A stretch of 64,000 nt of DNA from Flectobacillus roseus (GTDB taxonomy: Bacteria; Bacteroidota; Bacteroidia; Cytophagales; Spirosomataceae), in NCBI RefSeq assembly GCF_030056665.1, contig NZ_JASHIG010000003.1. One strand, 5' to 3'. Shown here one piece after another: positions 56,006-64,000 of this stretch; the stretch's first letter is position 1; each line of letters begins with the position of its first letter. A program made the translations under genes and the position numbers. The notes beneath the pieces are model-generated. The model worked only from the letters and a program-made list of their open reading frames with translations, ran no database searches and was not told where the DNA came from.

Positions 56006-56135
56006 TGAGTCATCGCTAATTGCGTGATTAGTTTAATTGTAGAGACGCAATGTTTTGCGTCTTTAGCAAAGCCATATTTAGCAGAATAGTATCAAAAAAG
56101 CGGTCGGAAATTGTTTTCCGACCGCTTTTTTGATA
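56006..56135. repeat. Inverted-repeat intergenic element, copy C (reversed)
   Basis: Read on the minus strand it gives the hairpin TATCAAAAAAGCGGTCGGAAA / TTTCCGACCGCTTTTTTGATA, then ACTATTCTGCTAAATATGGC, then AAGACGCAAAACATTGCGTC then TCTAC, the same order as copies A and B. Only one outer arm is recognisable, and it is diverged (TTAATCACGCAATTAGC-like). The hairpin at 56090-56135 is probably the terminator of the GH43 gene. Confidence 0.7.
56090..56135. terminator. Terminator hairpin within repeat copy C
   Basis: 21-base perfect arms with a 4-base loop and A/T outer stem. It lies about 110 bases after the GH43 stop and can also serve the leftward 46-residue gene. Confidence 0.8.
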
Positions 56136-56333
56136 AAAATGGGAGACTTATCCCAATCCCGACATTCGGGATGAATCTTATGTATATTTTTAGTACCTAC
56201 AAGCCGAAAGAACAAGGTAAAGAGTTTTAACATGTTTTTGAGTAACTACAAATATGTTTTGCCGAAAGCCCATTGCTGAAAGTCGAAAGCCATTTTTACA
56301 GCATACAGCCTAAAGCCTAATGCAAGTTATTCT

Positions 56334-56474
56334 TTATTTAAAAAATCCTTTTGCTATCAGGTAGGGAATAATCAACCAAAGAAGCCCTTTGATTAGGAAA
56401 AAAAGAAAACCTGCTAGACCCAATTTTTTGAGCCAAGATTGAAATTTATTGGGATTTTGAGGTGATTGATTCAT
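56334..56474 (-). CDS. 46-residue membrane protein
   Basis: The frame encodes MNQSPQNPNKFQSWLKKLGL, AGFLFFLIKGLLWLIIPYLI, AKGFFK: a polar lead, an amphipathic helix beginning with KKLG, and one hydrophobic segment (about residues 18-42). I remember similar small proteins with the WLKKLGWAGFLFFLIKGLLW pattern as widespread in Bacteroidota and annotated as hypothetical. No function is known to me. It lies in the spacer between the GH43 gene and the YfhO-like gene, on the opposite strand from both. Confidence 0.7.
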   Translation of the reverse strand: MNQSPQNPNKFQSWLKKLGLAGFLFFLIKGLLWLIIPYLIAKGFFK

Positions 56475-56679
56475 TTTGTATGGGTAATTTCTTTAATAGA
56501 TTTGGGCACTTTGGTTACATGGCTGATTAATACACCTTTTTTAAGCCTTATGAGAGAAACGATTTTTGAGACTATTTAATTTCCTAGCTTGTAAATTCTA
56601 ATTCTCTTTCTTATTTCACCTCAAGCTAACTCCACAACGCAAAATACTGAAAAAAGGGTCAATTATTCCTACTTTGGCA

Positions 56680-56687
56680 TAAATTTG
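56680..56687 (+). promoter_or_regulatory. Candidate -7 element for the YfhO-like gene
   Basis: TAAATTTG matches TAnnTTTG and would give a leader of about 70-75 bases. No clear -33 partner. Confidence 0.4.
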
Positions 56688-56766
56688 GCGCAAGTATTTC
56701 TGGTTTATTAGTACACTATGCTTTGACCAATATTACAATTTCAACTCATTTATTTTCAATCCGCTG

Positions 56767-59226
56767 ATGGCAAAATCTAAAACTTCTAAAACTAAAATTC
56801 AATCTGTAACCGAGCCCAAAGATGCGCCTAAAATTAGGTCCGAAGTCATTTCAATTTTTGACAAAATATCTGTTTGGCAAGGGTTTGGTTTACTTTGGGG
56901 CTGCGTGCTTCTGATTTCGGTAATTCTTTTCAAGGATTATCTGTTTCATAAAAAATACTTTTTGTTTCTCGACCTTGGCGCCGACTCTATCAATATTATT
57001 TATACCAACTTGATGCATTATGCCGATTATATCAAGTCTGAAGGTATGCCTGCATGGTCGTTTAAGGCTGGGATGGGTCAAAATATCAATCCATTTTGGC
57101 TAGACCCAATTGCTACTGGTGTTTTGTTTTTATTTGGAAAAGAGAACATGGCAGGTAGTTTGGTGTTGGTGGTAGTGATAGAGATCTTTTTAGCTGCTAC
57201 TTTCTTTTATGCTTTTTTACAAAGTCTTCATTTACATAAGTTTGCTTCAACAATAGGTGCTTTGAGCTACGCCTTTTGTGGCTATTTGATTGTTTGTAGT
57301 ACATGGGATTTAAACAAATATCCAACCGAAGTATATCAAGCAGCGTTCTTACTTTTTGCGTTGGAACAATGGATTGGGAAAAGCAAATGGTACTTTTTCC
57401 CTTTGAGTATCGCCCTGATTGCCATTCATCAACCTTTTTATTTGTATTTGTACGGTGTTTTAATTTTGATATATACCTTGGTACGCCATTTTGAAGATGC
57501 TTCAAAACCTATATCGCAATTACTACTACAACTGCTCGGTTTGGTAGGATTTGGTATTTTGGGCTTAGCTTTGGCTGGTTTTATTTTACCAAGTAATATT
57601 TATCAAATTATCGAAAGTCCACGTGTGGCTGGAGGCGTATCTTATTTTGATACCCTTTCGGCGGCTTCGCCATTCGATATGTCAGATGGCGTACAGACGG
57701 CCTCTGCATTTCTACGCTTTTTCTCAAATGACCTTTTGGGTACAGGTTCGGATTATCGAGGATGGCAAAACTATATGGAAGCACCTGTTTTATACTGTGG
57801 CATTTTGACGCTGGTGGCTGCACCGCAGGCATTTGCCTTAGCCAATCGCCGACAGACAATTATTTATGGTGCTATCACCTTCGCTTGTTTTCTGATACTG
57901 ACTTTTCCCTATTTTCGATATGCTTTCTGGTTGTTTTCGGGTGATTACTATCGTACTGCAGGCTTTTTTATTGTAATATTCTTATTGTTTTTGGCGTATC
58001 GTGGTATTTCCCAAATTGTACAAAAATCAGAAATTAATCTTGTGGTGTTAGTGGCAACTTTGGTGGTATTACTCTTTGTGTTGTATGCTCCGTATGAAAT
58101 ACCAAAAGAAAATATAAATAGTCGTTTACGTACTTTGGTGAGCTTTTTTGTGGTATTACAAGCTGGTATTTTGTATTTATTGAGTCGTCCTTCTTTAAAA
58201 AATATTGCTCAAATTGGGGCTTTAGTATTGGTCATTGCAGAAATACTGTTTTTGGATAATCCCGCACTTAATCGCCGTAATGCGGCTTCAGTCTCCGAGT
58301 ATAAAGATAAAAGCTCGTTGTTTGAAGATGCTACCAATGAAGCTGTAGCTCGTCTCAAAAAATCAGATACCTCTTTTTACCGAATAGATAAAGATTACGC
58401 CTCAAGTCCTGCGATTTTTGCGGGGCTGAATGATGCCAAGCTACAAGATTACTATGGGACTTCGTGTTATTCTTCGTTCAACCAAGTTAATTATGTACGC
58501 TTTTTGTTAGGCATGGGTTTAGTGAAAAAGGGTGATGAATTTAGCACAAGATGGGTAAATGGATTAGGAGGAAATACCTTGCTGGAAAGTGTAAATGCAG
58601 TGAAATATGTCCTGATTAAAAATCCAACAATGGATTTGCGTCCGCAAGGCTTTACACCAGTTGACACAGTAGGAGAGGTGAAGGTATTGAAAAATAATAA
58701 TGCTTTGCCTTTGGCTTTTACCTATAACCAATATGCCGACGAAAAGACATTTGAACAACTTTCGCCATTTGCCAGACAAAAAGTATTATTACATGCTTGT
58801 GTTTTGAGTCAAGAAAAAGGTAAGGAATTAGGCTTGTCGCTTTACCAACAAGCAGATACAACGAGTACGCTGAATGGGGTAGAATATAATGATGCGATTG
58901 TTGCCAGAAAAGCTAATCCTTTTGCCATGACTCAATTTTCGGATAATCATATCGAAGGAAATATCAAGTTACAAACGCCACAGTTGTTGTATTGGAGTAT
59001 TCCGTTTGACATTGGCTGGAAAGCTTTGGTAGATGGGAAAGAGCAGAAAATCGAGAAAGTGAGCTTTGGTTTTATGGGTATTCCATTATCAGCAGGAAAT
59101 CACCAAATATCGCTTCAGTATGAGGCACCTTATGTGAGTATGGGTACAAAAGTAGCCCTAGTAGCTTGGTTGCTGTATATAGCAGGTGTAGTTTTCTTTT
59201 TTATAAAACAAAGAAGACTTATTTAG
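56767..59226 (+). CDS. YfhO-family membrane protein
   Basis: 819 residues. A cytoplasmic polar N-terminus (MAKSKTSKTKIQSVTEPKDA) is followed by many membrane segments (about residues 45-485), including GFGLLWGCVLLISVILF, LVLVVVIEIFLAATFFYAFL and LVVLVATLVVLLFVLYAPY. The first outer loop contains FLDLGADSINIIYTNLMHYA and the WSFKAGMGQNINPFW stretch typical of YfhO-like proteins, which belong to the GT-C-like membrane group. A soluble outer domain (about 490-780) and a final membrane helix (VALVAWLLYIAGVVFFFI) close the protein. YfhO in Bacillus helps lipoteichoic acid glycosylation; the Bacteroidota role is unknown. It is transcribed alone. Confidence 0.9.
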   Translation: MAKSKTSKTKIQSVTEPKDAPKIRSEVISIFDKISVWQGFGLLWGCVLLISVILFKDYLFHKKYFLFLDLGADSINIIYTNLMHYADYIKSEGMPAWSFKAGMGQNINPFWLDPIATGVLFLFGKENMAGSLVLVVVIEIFLAATFFYAFLQSLHLHKFASTIGALSYAFCGYLIVCSTWDLNKYPTEVYQAAFLLFALEQWIGKSKWYFFPLSIALIAIHQPFYLYLYGVLILIYTLVRHFEDASKPISQLLLQLLGLVGFGILGLALAGFILPSNIYQIIESPRVAGGVSYFDTLSAASPFDMSDGVQTASAFLRFFSNDLLGTGSDYRGWQNYMEAPVLYCGILTLVAAPQAFALANRRQTIIYGAITFACFLILTFPYFRYAFWLFSGDYYRTAGFFIVIFLLFLAYRGISQIVQKSEINLVVLVATLVVLLFVLYAPYEIPKENINSRLRTLVSFFVVLQAGILYLLSRPSLKNIAQIGALVLVIAEILFLDNPALNRRNAASVSEYKDKSSLFEDATNEAVARLKKSDTSFYRIDKDYASSPAIFAGLNDAKLQDYYGTSCYSSFNQVNYVRFLLGMGLVKKGDEFSTRWVNGLGGNTLLESVNAVKYVLIKNPTMDLRPQGFTPVDTVGEVKVLKNNNALPLAFTYNQYADEKTFEQLSPFARQKVLLHACVLSQEKGKELGLSLYQQADTTSTLNGVEYNDAIVARKANPFAMTQFSDNHIEGNIKLQTPQLLYWSIPFDIGWKALVDGKEQKIEKVSFGFMGIPLSAGNHQISLQYEAPYVSMGTKVALVAWLLYIAGVVFFFIKQRRLI

Positions 59227-59404
59227 TGATTTGTGGTTTAGCGAATGAGTGATTATTTTAATAAGTATATTAACCATGGATATGTAAGAAAAGAAGGTAT
59301 TAAATTAATAATATATCTCTGACTCACTTTGATAGTATATACCAATAACTGATATACGGTTAACTATTAACTTCTTTAAAATAATCACTCAATCACTAAA
59401 TGAT
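59227..59404. repeat. Inverted-repeat intergenic element, copy D (short form)
   Basis: The left end TTTAGTGATT ... GCGAATGAGTGATTATTTTAA and the right end TTAAAATAATCACTCAATCA then CTAAATGATTTAA are inverted copies. The inner hairpin and GAGACGC module of copies A-C are missing. It exactly fills the space between the YfhO-like stop and the argH stop, and its ends overlap both. Confidence 0.65.
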
Positions 59405-60742
59405 TTAAGCGAGTAAATCTGCTATTGCTTTTTCTACTTTTTCAAAGCCAAATTTTTGTTTTACCTCTTCCATCATCGCCGTAATTTCTGCTGTACAAAG
59501 GTTGCCTATACTTCCTTCGTGTGAGTGTTGTAATTTGCGATTTGGGCTGTATTCTCCTGAGTTGATTTCGTTTCCGATAATTTTGTAAGCTTCTCTAAAA
59601 GGCACACCTTGCAATACCAATTCGTTGACTCTTTCTACCGAAAATAATAAATCATACTTTGAATCGTCCAAGATACCTTCTTTTACTTGAATACCTGATA
59701 ACATAAAATGTGTCATATCCAAGCAACTCAAAATTTCGTCAAAAGCAGGCATTAATACTTCTTTTAAAATCTGCATTTCACGGTGGTACCCAGAAGGCAA
59801 GTTGCTCATTACGAGCATAATATCATTTGGTAATCCTTTTAGTCTATTGGTTTTTCCACGAAGCAATTCTGCCACATCAGGGTTTTTCTTGTGAGGCATA
59901 ATAGAGCTACCTGTTGTCATTTCGTCAGGAAGTTTGATAAAGCCAAAATTCTGAGAATTGTACAAACAAATATCCATTGCCAAACGAGATAACGTAGAGG
60001 CGATTTGAGCGATAGCTGTTACTGCAAAAAGCTCAGTTTTTCCTCTCGACATTTGAGCATATACCACATTGTAATGCAAATGGTTAAAGCCCAATAATTG
60101 CGTTGTCATGGTGCGGTTTAAAGGAAAGGAAGAACCATATCCTGCGCCCGAACCAAGTGGATTTTTGTTGGCTAATTGATAGGCTGTTTGCAACATTTCC
60201 ATGTCGTCAACCAAACCTTCGGCATAAGCGCCAAACCACAAACCAAATGACGATGGCATCGCAATTTGCAAGTGTGTATAGCCTGGCAACAAAACACTTT
60301 TGAAGCGCTCACTAAGTTCTGTCAACAAGTCGAATAAGCGGAAAGTGGATTCTGCTAGCTCTTGCAAACGTGCTCTTGTGAAAAGCTTCAAATCGACCAA
60401 AACTTGGTCATTGCGAGAACGACCAGAGTGGATTTTCTTCCCAGCTTCGCCCAATTGACGAGTAAGCATCAATTCTACTTGCGAGTGAACATCCTCGATA
60501 CCCTCTTCGATGACAAATTCACCGTTTTGGATACCTTGATAAATATTTTTCAATTCAGATTGTACCTGAGCCAACTCATCAGCTTCGAGCAAGCCAATGC
60601 TTTCGAGCATACGTGTATGTGCCAAAGAGCCCAATACATCGAATTCAGCTAATAATAGGTCAAACTCTGGGTCACGACCTACGGTAAATTTTTCTATTTT
60701 CTCGTTAACAGAAGTATTATCTTTTTGCCAAAGCTTACTCAT
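59405..60742 (-). CDS. argH: Argininosuccinate lyase
   Basis: 445 residues. The fumarase/aspartase superfamily signature GSSIMPHKKNP lies at residues 278-288 with the catalytic Ser of the flexible loop. Other family stretches are HSGRSRNDQVLVDLKLFTRA, PGYTHLQIAMPSSFGLWFGA and NPLGSGAGYGSSFPLNR. The enzyme cleaves argininosuccinate to arginine and fumarate, the last step of arginine synthesis. It lies downstream of the argE-type and argB genes on the same strand, in what is probably the end of the arg cluster, but the 218-base gap holding repeat copy E may carry its own promoter. Confidence 0.97.
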   Translation of the reverse strand: MSKLWQKDNTSVNEKIEKFTVGRDPEFDLLLAEFDVLGSLAHTRMLESIGLLEADELAQVQSELKNIYQGIQNGEFVIEEGIEDVHSQVELMLTRQLGEAGKKIHSGRSRNDQVLVDLKLFTRARLQELAESTFRLFDLLTELSERFKSVLLPGYTHLQIAMPSSFGLWFGAYAEGLVDDMEMLQTAYQLANKNPLGSGAGYGSSFPLNRTMTTQLLGFNHLHYNVVYAQMSRGKTELFAVTAIAQIASTLSRLAMDICLYNSQNFGFIKLPDEMTTGSSIMPHKKNPDVAELLRGKTNRLKGLPNDIMLVMSNLPSGYHREMQILKEVLMPAFDEILSCLDMTHFMLSGIQVKEGILDDSKYDLLFSVERVNELVLQGVPFREAYKIIGNEINSGEYSPNRKLQHSHEGSIGNLCTAEITAMMEEVKQKFGFEKVEKAIADLLA

Positions 60743-60775
60743 TTTGAATCTTGAGTTTTAAGTGTTGGAATGGGG

Positions 60776-60960
60776 AATTAGTGAGTTAGTGAATGGTGAA
60801 TTAGTGAATTGTGAATGAGTGATTTTTAAATTGAAAAGTTTATTAGGAAGGCTCAGATGTCTAATTTTGGTATTAATACAATTTTGGCATCCATTGGACT
60901 AAACAATAACCAATTAGGCTAATTCACAATTCACTCATTCACAACTCACTCATTCACTAA
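60776..60960. repeat. Inverted-repeat element in the argE-argH gap, copy E
   Basis: The left arm AATTAGTGAGTTAGTGAATG ... TTGTGAATGAGTGATT is the inverse of the right arm AATTCACAATTCACTCATTC then ACAACTCACTCATTCACTAA. It lies wholly between argH and the argE-type gene, and its right end meets the argE stop. The middle, about 80 bases, carries no module of copies A-C. Confidence 0.65.
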
Positions 60961-62034
60961 TTAAATAATAGTTTGTTTCAACATTTTGATGTACATATCA
61001 ATTCCTTCTTCTATTTCAGAAAGGTAAATAAATTCGTCTGCTGTGTGCGAACGCTCCGAATGTCCTGGACCTAGTTTTAGAGATTGACAAGACAAAACTG
61101 CTTGGTCTGAAGTCGTGGGTGAACCGTATGTTTCACGACCTAATGCCAACCCTGCTTGAACAATTGGATGTTCTTTCGCAATAGAGGAAGGTTTTAGTCG
61201 AATAGAGCGAGGGTTAGCCTCTGATTCAATATTTTGACGAATGGTTTCTAATATTTCCTCTAAAGTATATTGTTCCGTTACACGACAGTCAATGGTAAAA
61301 GTACAGCTATCTGGCACTACATTATGTTGCTTACCTGCATTGATGACCGTTACCGACATTTTGATAGGACCAAGTACAGGAGAAACTTTCGGAAACTGAT
61401 AGTTTTTAATCCATTCAATATCTTTGATTGCTTTATAAATAGCATTGTCACCTTCTTCACGAGCTGCATGTCCAGCTTTTCCGTGTGCAATACAATCTAC
61501 AACCATCAAACCTTTTTCGGCAATTGCCAAATGCATTTGTGTAGGTTCGCCAACGATAGCAAAATCTATTTCTGGCAAGTCATTGTCCTTGAGTAACAAT
61601 TCCAAACCATTTATTCCAGAAATCTCTTCTTCGGCCGACGCTACAAACAATACATTATATTTTAGGTCATTACGATGATAAAAGTAACAAAAGGTTGCCA
61701 AAAGACTTACCAAACAACCACCTGCATCATTGCTACCCAAACCAAACAATTTCCCTTCCTGAACTACTGGCTCAAAAGGGTCAAGCGTCCACTTAGGATT
61801 AGGCTTTACAGTATCATGATGGGAATTGAGTAATACGGTAGGAAGTTCGGGATTAAAATGCTGATTTCGTGCCCACAGGTTATTGATTTTTCTTCTAAAA
61901 GGGATATTTCTTTCTCTGAAAAACTCTTCAAGAATATCACCTGTTTTGTCCTCTTCACGACTAAATGACTGCGTAGCAATCAATTGTTTTAACAACCCAA
62001 TAGCATCTTGGGTTAATTGTTCTTGTAGGGTCAT
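60961..62034 (-). CDS. argE: M20-family acetylornithine deacetylase-like enzyme
   Basis: 357 residues. Zinc-peptidase family M20: SHHDTVKPNPKWTLDPFEPV (zinc His and Asp), LGSNDAGGCLVSLLATFCYF, ASAEEEISGINGLELLLK (catalytic Glu and zinc Glu), VGEPTQMHLAIAEKG and TSDQAVL near the end. The arg context points to removal of the acyl group from N-acetylornithine, or from N-acetylcitrulline, which some Bacteroidota use; sequence alone does not decide. The frame is open 31 codons upstream, but the Met at MTLQEQLTQDAIGLLKQLIA fits the family start. It lies between the ADP-ribosylglycohydrolase gene and argH. Confidence 0.9.
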   Translation of the reverse strand: MTLQEQLTQDAIGLLKQLIATQSFSREEDKTGDILEEFFRERNIPFRRKINNLWARNQHFNPELPTVLLNSHHDTVKPNPKWTLDPFEPVVQEGKLFGLGSNDAGGCLVSLLATFCYFYHRNDLKYNVLFVASAEEEISGINGLELLLKDNDLPEIDFAIVGEPTQMHLAIAEKGLMVVDCIAHGKAGHAAREEGDNAIYKAIKDIEWIKNYQFPKVSPVLGPIKMSVTVINAGKQHNVVPDSCTFTIDCRVTEQYTLEEILETIRQNIESEANPRSIRLKPSSIAKEHPIVQAGLALGRETYGSPTTSDQAVLSCQSLKLGPGHSERSHTADEFIYLSEIEEGIDMYIKMLKQTII

Positions 62035-62356
62035 TGGAATCAGCCCGTTTGAGATAAAAAATAAAAATATTAGGTCGAAATTATCATGAACACTTTTGTT
62101 AAGCAAACATCCAACAAAAGAATTCAAAAATGCATCGACTTTTGAGGTAACAAGCCTGTCAATATTTGCTTGTTAAGTAAGATTGCATGATTGGGCATTG
62201 GACTGTCAGGTAACGGCTTTCGGCGGTGGGCTTTGGAAAAAAGCATGGCTGTGGTTATTAAAAAACATCTTAACACTCTTTGCCTTGTGCCTGTTGCCTA
62301 AACAAATAACTCAAATCTTACTCTGCACGATTACTTAATATGTTAAAATATTGTAC
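62035..62356. other. Spacer between argE and the ADP-ribosylglycohydrolase gene
   Basis: 322 bases with no gene seen. It holds CTCTTTGCCTTGTGCCTGTT at about 62277, a loose copy of the TTTGTGCC words seen in the arrays, and AT-rich DNA near 62340. It could hold the argE promoter, but no good -7 word was found by eye. Confidence 0.35.
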
Positions 62357-63289
62357 TTATAGTCCAAATTTCGCTGAAAATCGATTTGCTAAATCTTCAA
62401 TCTTATCTTTTTGTGCGAGATGTTCTATCCACTCACTCGGAATTTGCTCAAAACCATAATAAAAACCTGCTATTCCACCTGTTACACTTCCGATAGTATC
62501 GGTATCATCACCCAAATTTACACCTCTCAAAACAGCCGATTTGAAATCATCAGTGGTCAAAAATGCCCAAAGTGAAGCCTCTAAAGTATGCAAAATATAA
62601 CCAGAAGAAAAGATTTCGCTTTCGTCAGTTTTAGAAATATCGTCAAATAGAAGTCTGCTATACAATTCTAATTCAGCGGGTTTTACCTGTACCGACAACA
62701 AGTAATCTCTTACTGTATTTTGCGTAAGGCTATATGCTTCATGTTTTTCTTTACCTTTCATTAAGTTGAGCAAATACTCAGTAGCAAAAAAACAGCCTAT
62801 CAAAGTGCGTGTGTGCCCGTGCGTAATACCCGACACCATTTTGATGATGCTACAGCGCTCTTCAATAGATTTGTTTTGGGTGTAATAAACAATAGGTAGT
62901 GTACGCATCAATGAGCCATTTCCATTCGAATACTCATCACATTCACCAGAGTTGAGAGGTGAGACTCCTTTTAGCAAACGGTCGATAGCATTACGCGTAG
63001 CAATACCTACATCAAAAAATGCCCCATGTGCGGTCCAATAACCATTATCGTACCAATCACAAAACTTTTTGGCTAGACCATCCAAATCAAAACCTTCAAC
63101 TAGTTGTTCTGCTAAACAAAAAGATAAAGAGGTATCATCCGACCAAGTACCTGCAGGTTGGTGATGGGTTCCATAAGCACGCATATCCACTACTGGATGA
63201 GCTTTAAGATGCTTACGACTCATAAATTCGACAGGAACACCAAGGGAGTCGCCAATAGCAATACCAAAAAGTAGACCTTTGCTTTTCAT
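62357..63289 (-). CDS. ADP-ribosylglycohydrolase-family protein (DraG-like)
   Basis: 310 residues. The fold signature is present at both ends: N-terminal LLFGIAIGDSLGVPVEF and GTWSDDTSLSFCLAEQL, whose Asp-Asp pair binds the dinuclear metal, and C-terminal GVNLGDDTDTIGSVTGGIAG, with the second Asp-Asp site, and FYYGFEQIPSEW. Members remove ADP-ribose from arginine or other groups in proteins, or hydrolyse ADP-ribosyl metabolites or nucleic-acid marks. The gene sits between argB and the argE-type gene in the same direction. The frame opens 12 codons earlier, but MKSKGLLFGIAIGDSLGVPV is the family start. No ADP-ribosyltransferase gene is visible nearby. Confidence 0.92.
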   Translation of the reverse strand: MKSKGLLFGIAIGDSLGVPVEFMSRKHLKAHPVVDMRAYGTHHQPAGTWSDDTSLSFCLAEQLVEGFDLDGLAKKFCDWYDNGYWTAHGAFFDVGIATRNAIDRLLKGVSPLNSGECDEYSNGNGSLMRTLPIVYYTQNKSIEERCSIIKMVSGITHGHTRTLIGCFFATEYLLNLMKGKEKHEAYSLTQNTVRDYLLSVQVKPAELELYSRLLFDDISKTDESEIFSSGYILHTLEASLWAFLTTDDFKSAVLRGVNLGDDTDTIGSVTGGIAGFYYGFEQIPSEWIEHLAQKDKIEDLANRFSAKFGL

Positions 63290-63381
63290 AGAAATAAAAT
63301 GAATAATAATGTAGTTTTGAGCCATCGGGTTTATGCCATCAGATATCTAATTGCACAAAGCCGATGAATCAACGCCAAAAT

Positions 63382-64000
63382 TTATATTGTTAGCTTTGTC
63401 CCTGCGTTACCTTCGCTGACAGCGGCTAGGACTTCTTTTGCATGGCAGATAGTTACCTGTTTTACGCCTTCGCCTAGTGCTTTGAAAGCATTATCTAGTT
63501 TAGGAATCATTCCTTTATTGATAGCGCCAGAAGCCTTATATGCGGCATAAGCCTCTGGTTGTAATTGTGGAATTACGGAATCATCATCGTCAGGATTCGA
63601 AAGTACGCCTTTTTTCTCAAAACAATATACCAAGTTTACCTCAAATTCTTGAGACATGGCCGTTGCTACAGCTTGTGCTTGTGTGTCGGCATTAGTGTTG
63701 AGCATATTGCCATCGAGGTCATACGTCAAAGGAGCAAACACAGGTGTAAGTCCTTGCGAAATCATTCCTGCAATTTGACCAGCATCTACTCGTTCAATAT
63801 CGCCTACAAAACCGTAATCTATTTCTTTTACAGGACGTTTTTTAGAAAGAATAACACCACCGTCAGCACCCGTCAAGCCGATGGCATTAGTACCAAACTT
63901 TTGAAGTTGTGCTACGAGGTTTTTGTTTACCAAACCACCATACACCATTGTTACCACGTTGAGCATAGATTGGTCGGTAATACGACGACCTTCCACCATT
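63382..64000 (-). CDS. argB: Acetylglutamate kinase, C-terminal part (cut by window end)
   Basis: At least 205 residues; the N-terminus lies beyond the window. The visible part reads VEGRRITDQSMLNVVTMVYG, GGLVNKNLVAQLQKFGTNAI, GLTGADGGVILSKKRPVKEI (family Gly-rich site), a PVFAPLTYDLDGNMLNTNAD stretch with the NADT loop, and SGAINKGMIPKLDNAFKALG, where the Lys binds ATP phosphate. It catalyses phosphorylation of N-acetylglutamate, an early step of arginine synthesis. It is followed by the ADP-ribosylglycohydrolase gene with a gap of 92 bases, so the two may be co-transcribed. The Met at 63999 is internal, not the true start. Confidence 0.93.
   Translation of the reverse strand, partial: MVEGRRITDQSMLNVVTMVYGGLVNKNLVAQLQKFGTNAIGLTGADGGVILSKKRPVKEIDYGFVGDIERVDAGQIAGMISQGLTPVFAPLTYDLDGNMLNTNADTQAQAVATAMSQEFEVNLVYCFEKKGVLSNPDDDDSVIPQLQPEAYAAYKASGAINKGMIPKLDNAFKALGEGVKQVTICHAKEVLAAVSEGNAGTKLTI

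Noticed and set aside
1..64000. tRNA, rRNA or known riboswitch
   Set aside because: No T-loop GTTCGAATC pattern or rRNA-like sequence was seen in the spacers by eye; a tRNAscan or Rfam search was not possible.

Overview
The window looks like a chromosomal segment of a Bacteroidota bacterium, most likely of the order Cytophagales. The evidence is a SusC/SusD pair, two further TonB-dependent receptors with carboxypeptidase-regulatory N-domains, a DUF4249 lipoprotein, a subtilase with a type IX secretion (T9SS) sorting domain, a NagB/PIG-L fusion, and several starts preceded by the Bacteroidota -7 promoter word TAnnTTTG. Base composition is moderately AT-rich. No rRNA, tRNA, CRISPR array or intact insertion sequence was seen.

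Layout. 0.1-6.1 kb: a SusC/SusD uptake operon on the minus strand, divergent from a DeoR-family regulator. 6.4-7.6 kb: two small proteins of unknown function. 8.2-13.8 kb: an RND heavy-metal-type efflux operon (TolC-like, adaptor, CzcA-like pump). 14.1-18.7 kb: mutS, a secreted DUF922-like protein lacking the zinc motif, and an RMND1/DUF155 membrane protein. 18.8-24.2 kb: an accessory cassette with its own promoter and terminators, encoding an Hsp70-like ATPase with a TPR-like tail, a compact SF1 helicase and a protein of unknown function with 28-residue repeats. This is the best candidate for an undescribed system. 24.3-29.1 kb: clpB, an aldo/keto reductase and an RlpA-like protein. 29.1-33.7 kb: repeat-rich DNA around a Tat-exported class V aminotransferase, a TetR regulator and a thioredoxin-fold protein. 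33.7-41.5 kb: a GH78-like rhamnosidase, a lipoprotein/subtilase pair, an M61 peptidase and YceI. 42.3-52.0 kb: a TonB receptor, a LytS/LytR two-component pair, a DEAD-box RNA helicase, and a DUF4249 lipoprotein with its receptor. 52.6-59.2 kb: an orphan HipB-type regulator, NagB/PIG-L, a GH43 enzyme, a 46-residue membrane protein and a YfhO-like protein. 59.4-64.0 kb: arginine genes argB (cut by the window end), argE and argH with an ADP-ribosylglycohydrolase gene between argB and argE.

How the genes work together. The polysaccharide genes (SusCD, GH78, GH43, NagB fusion) and the TonB receptors suggest a glycan-scavenging heterotroph. The arg genes form a leftward cluster. The intergenic DNA is unusually structured. 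A dispersed family of inverted-repeat elements carries a hairpin whose stem varies with compensating changes, there is a separate element with terminal inverted repeats, and three loci hold simple-sequence arrays built from the words CACAAAG and GGCAAAG. Several starts were moved downstream of the longest open frame because a promoter element, signal peptide or family N-terminus supports the shorter protein.
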